NCBI RefSeq assembly: GCF_000189635.1
Contig: NW_002476407.1
Coordinates: 620,001-684,000 of the forward strand
Source of the DNA: Tetrahymena thermophila SB210
Lineage: Eukaryota > Ciliophora > Oligohymenophorea > Hymenostomatida > Tetrahymenidae
DNA length: 64,000 bases
Reading direction: 5' to 3'
Shown: positions 62,700 to 64,000 of the stretch, piece after piece
How positions within the stretch are numbered: position 1 is the first letter of the stretch
Layout: each line of letters starts with the position of its first letter
Notes under the pieces: model-generated
Told to the model about the DNA's origin: nothing
Databases searched by the model: none
What the model saw: the letters and a program-made list of their open reading frames with translations, nothing else
Translations under genes and position numbers: made by a program

Positions 62700-63514
62700 T
62701 ACTTTGTAAATTTTAATTTCTAAATTATTCTTCTTGACTGATTTTTACTTGATTGATATTGAAATGCTGTATCAGGAATGAAATGATAAAATCTTAGAAA
62801 ATTAAATTATTTAATAATTTATAGATAATGCGCTTTTTAATTCTAAAATTATCAATATTATTTTCATGGATAAAAAAAGCGAGGAAATCATTCAGAAATG
62901 ATTCGATTTAATTAAAAGCAATTTGAATTTTTAAAAGTACGCCAAATTTGAAAGAAAAATATTTTCTAAAAATAAACTAACAAGCAAAAATCATTTCGTA
63001 AGTAAATAAAAATCAACAATTTTAAAAAAAAATTTTTAAAGTTTTATTATAATTTAAATTAATTTTTGGTTAATAAAAAAAGTAATTTTAATATTTTAAT
63101 TTAAGCTCAAGAAATAAAATATTATTTAATTTAATTTATCAAAAATCAACAAGAAAAGAATTAAATAAAAATGGCATTAAAATTTAATCAATTTTTATTA
63201 TGAAAACAAATCTATTTTAGAATATTTTTTAAATAATTAATTTGGTAAAATATTTTAAAAATTAATTGACTTAAGTTATATTTAATAAATGATTATAATT
63301 ATTAGTAAATTAAATATTATAAAATAAATAAAATGCTAACTCCTAGAATTAATTAAATTTGCAATTTTATTTAAATAGTGATCTACAGTTTATTTATTTA
63401 TTTATTTTATAAAAACAAACACTTTCGTCATTTGTTTATATTGAATTATTTTAATTAAGAGTTTTTGAACTATATTTGTAAAGGATATTGGTTCGTATAC
63501 ACACAGTAAGAAAA
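62700..63514. other. Divergent promoter region
   Basis: About 815 bp between the starts of the minus-strand RAD17-like gene and a plus-strand gene. Both promoters must lie here. It is AT-rich, with a poly-T/A patch near 63020-63050; no specific binding site can be named. Confidence 0.55.
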
Positions 63515-64000
63515 ATGAGCGTTGAGAGATCAAGGACAAGCTATTCTTCATTAAATGAAATAAATGGACTAGTTTTAGATTAAGAAAAAGAATACTACGA
63601 TCTGTTAAATATACATATTAAATCCTTAGATCAAAAAGAGCCTATACAAATAGACTTTAATTCAGAATTACATAGCTTTTTACATGCAAATCTATTGAAG
63701 CCTTTTGATACCTAAACACTAAAAATGAAATATTTAAATGTTATATTAGAACCCAGGGTTGTAAAAATCCTCAGAATTTGCTTTTGGAATATTTTATGCG
63801 GCAGATTTCCTGAGACAGTGGATATTTTAGTCCAAGAAGAGGTATAAAAATATTATAAAAAGAAACTTAGCAGATTATATATTAAACTGCTGCAATCGCT
63901 ACCCTAACCTAAAGATGAATTGTTAAATTATGTTATATTCACTATCTCTTACTTAATACACTTTTGCTTCTATAAGTATTTTCCTCCTCAAAGAGAATTT
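63515..64000 (+). CDS. FAM227-like protein, 5' part (runs off the window)
   Basis: A frame open from ATG at 63515 to the window end, 162 residues seen. It starts MSVERSRTSYSSLNEING. The section with WNILCGRFPETVDILVQEEV, then YYKKKLSRLYIKLLQSLP and the pattern LPQPKDELLNYV..FPPQREF resembles the conserved core of FAM227 proteins, which are associated with motile cilia in animals. This is pattern recall and the C-terminal half is missing, so the family call is moderate. No intron is needed within the visible part, although AGAGG before GTATAAAAAT at about 63842 could be a donor. Confidence 0.6.

Noticed and set aside
1-64000. Bacterial or viral defence or mobile system
   Set aside because: No prokaryotic gene organisation, ribosome-binding sites, integrase or transposase motifs were seen; introns and ciliate code run throughout.

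Overview
This window is nuclear DNA of an oligohymenophorean ciliate, most likely Tetrahymena or a close relative. The evidence is internal. The DNA is extremely AT-rich. The genes read cleanly only if TAA and TAG encode glutamine and TGA is the sole stop. Introns are short, AT-rich and GT..AG. Two 5S rRNA genes match the Tetrahymena 5S sequence as I remember it. Coding regions were rebuilt by hand from this code and from splice phase. For every gene called with full exon coordinates the summed exon length is a multiple of three, but no database search or RNA evidence was available.

Layout, left to right: two 5S rRNA genes (0.2-0.6 kb); a multi-pass membrane protein (1.5-3.1 kb, +); a possible PAS-like protein with a Q/N-rich tail (4.8-6.7 kb, +); a 13-exon IQCH-type IQ/ATP-grasp-like ciliary protein (7.2-12.0 kb, +); an array of leucine-rich-repeat (LRR) exons (12.1-19.7 kb, -); a purine-biased, repeat-rich, coding-like minus-strand region with higher-order tandem repeats (21.5-32.5 kb); a gene-poor AT-rich stretch (32.5-36.7 kb); a protein kinase (36.7-38.5 kb, +); an eIF5-like zinc-domain protein (39.9-40.9 kb, +); a membrane-anchored purple-acid-phosphatase-like enzyme (41.2-43.3 kb, -); a small broken gene (44.0-44.3 kb, -); three tandem B-lectin genes with comitin-like Pro/Gln/Tyr repeats (45.4-51.4 kb, +); a probable GPI-anchored surface protein (53.0-54.2 kb, +); a long coiled-coil protein (55.5-59.5 kb, -); a RAD17 checkpoint clamp loader (60.0-62.7 kb, -); and the start of a FAM227-like gene running off the right edge (63.5 kb, +).

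The most striking structure is the LRR array. Seventeen exons, each exactly 90 bp, all start and end in the same intron phase (phase 2) and each encodes one 30-residue LRR. They are separated by mutually similar introns of about 250-310 bp. All 17 stay free of TGA, and the variation I tabulated falls mainly on the exposed beta-strand positions. This is an exon-cassette layout in which any exon could be skipped, duplicated or recombined without loss of frame. No clear first or last exon is visible, and a 19-bp-deleted relic unit sits at one end.

No operon-like functional module is evident, as expected for a ciliate nucleus. Two genes point to cilia (IQCH-like, FAM227-like). The lectin trio is a recent local expansion: copies 1 and 2 share flanking DNA, while copy 3 is more diverged and has a third lectin domain.
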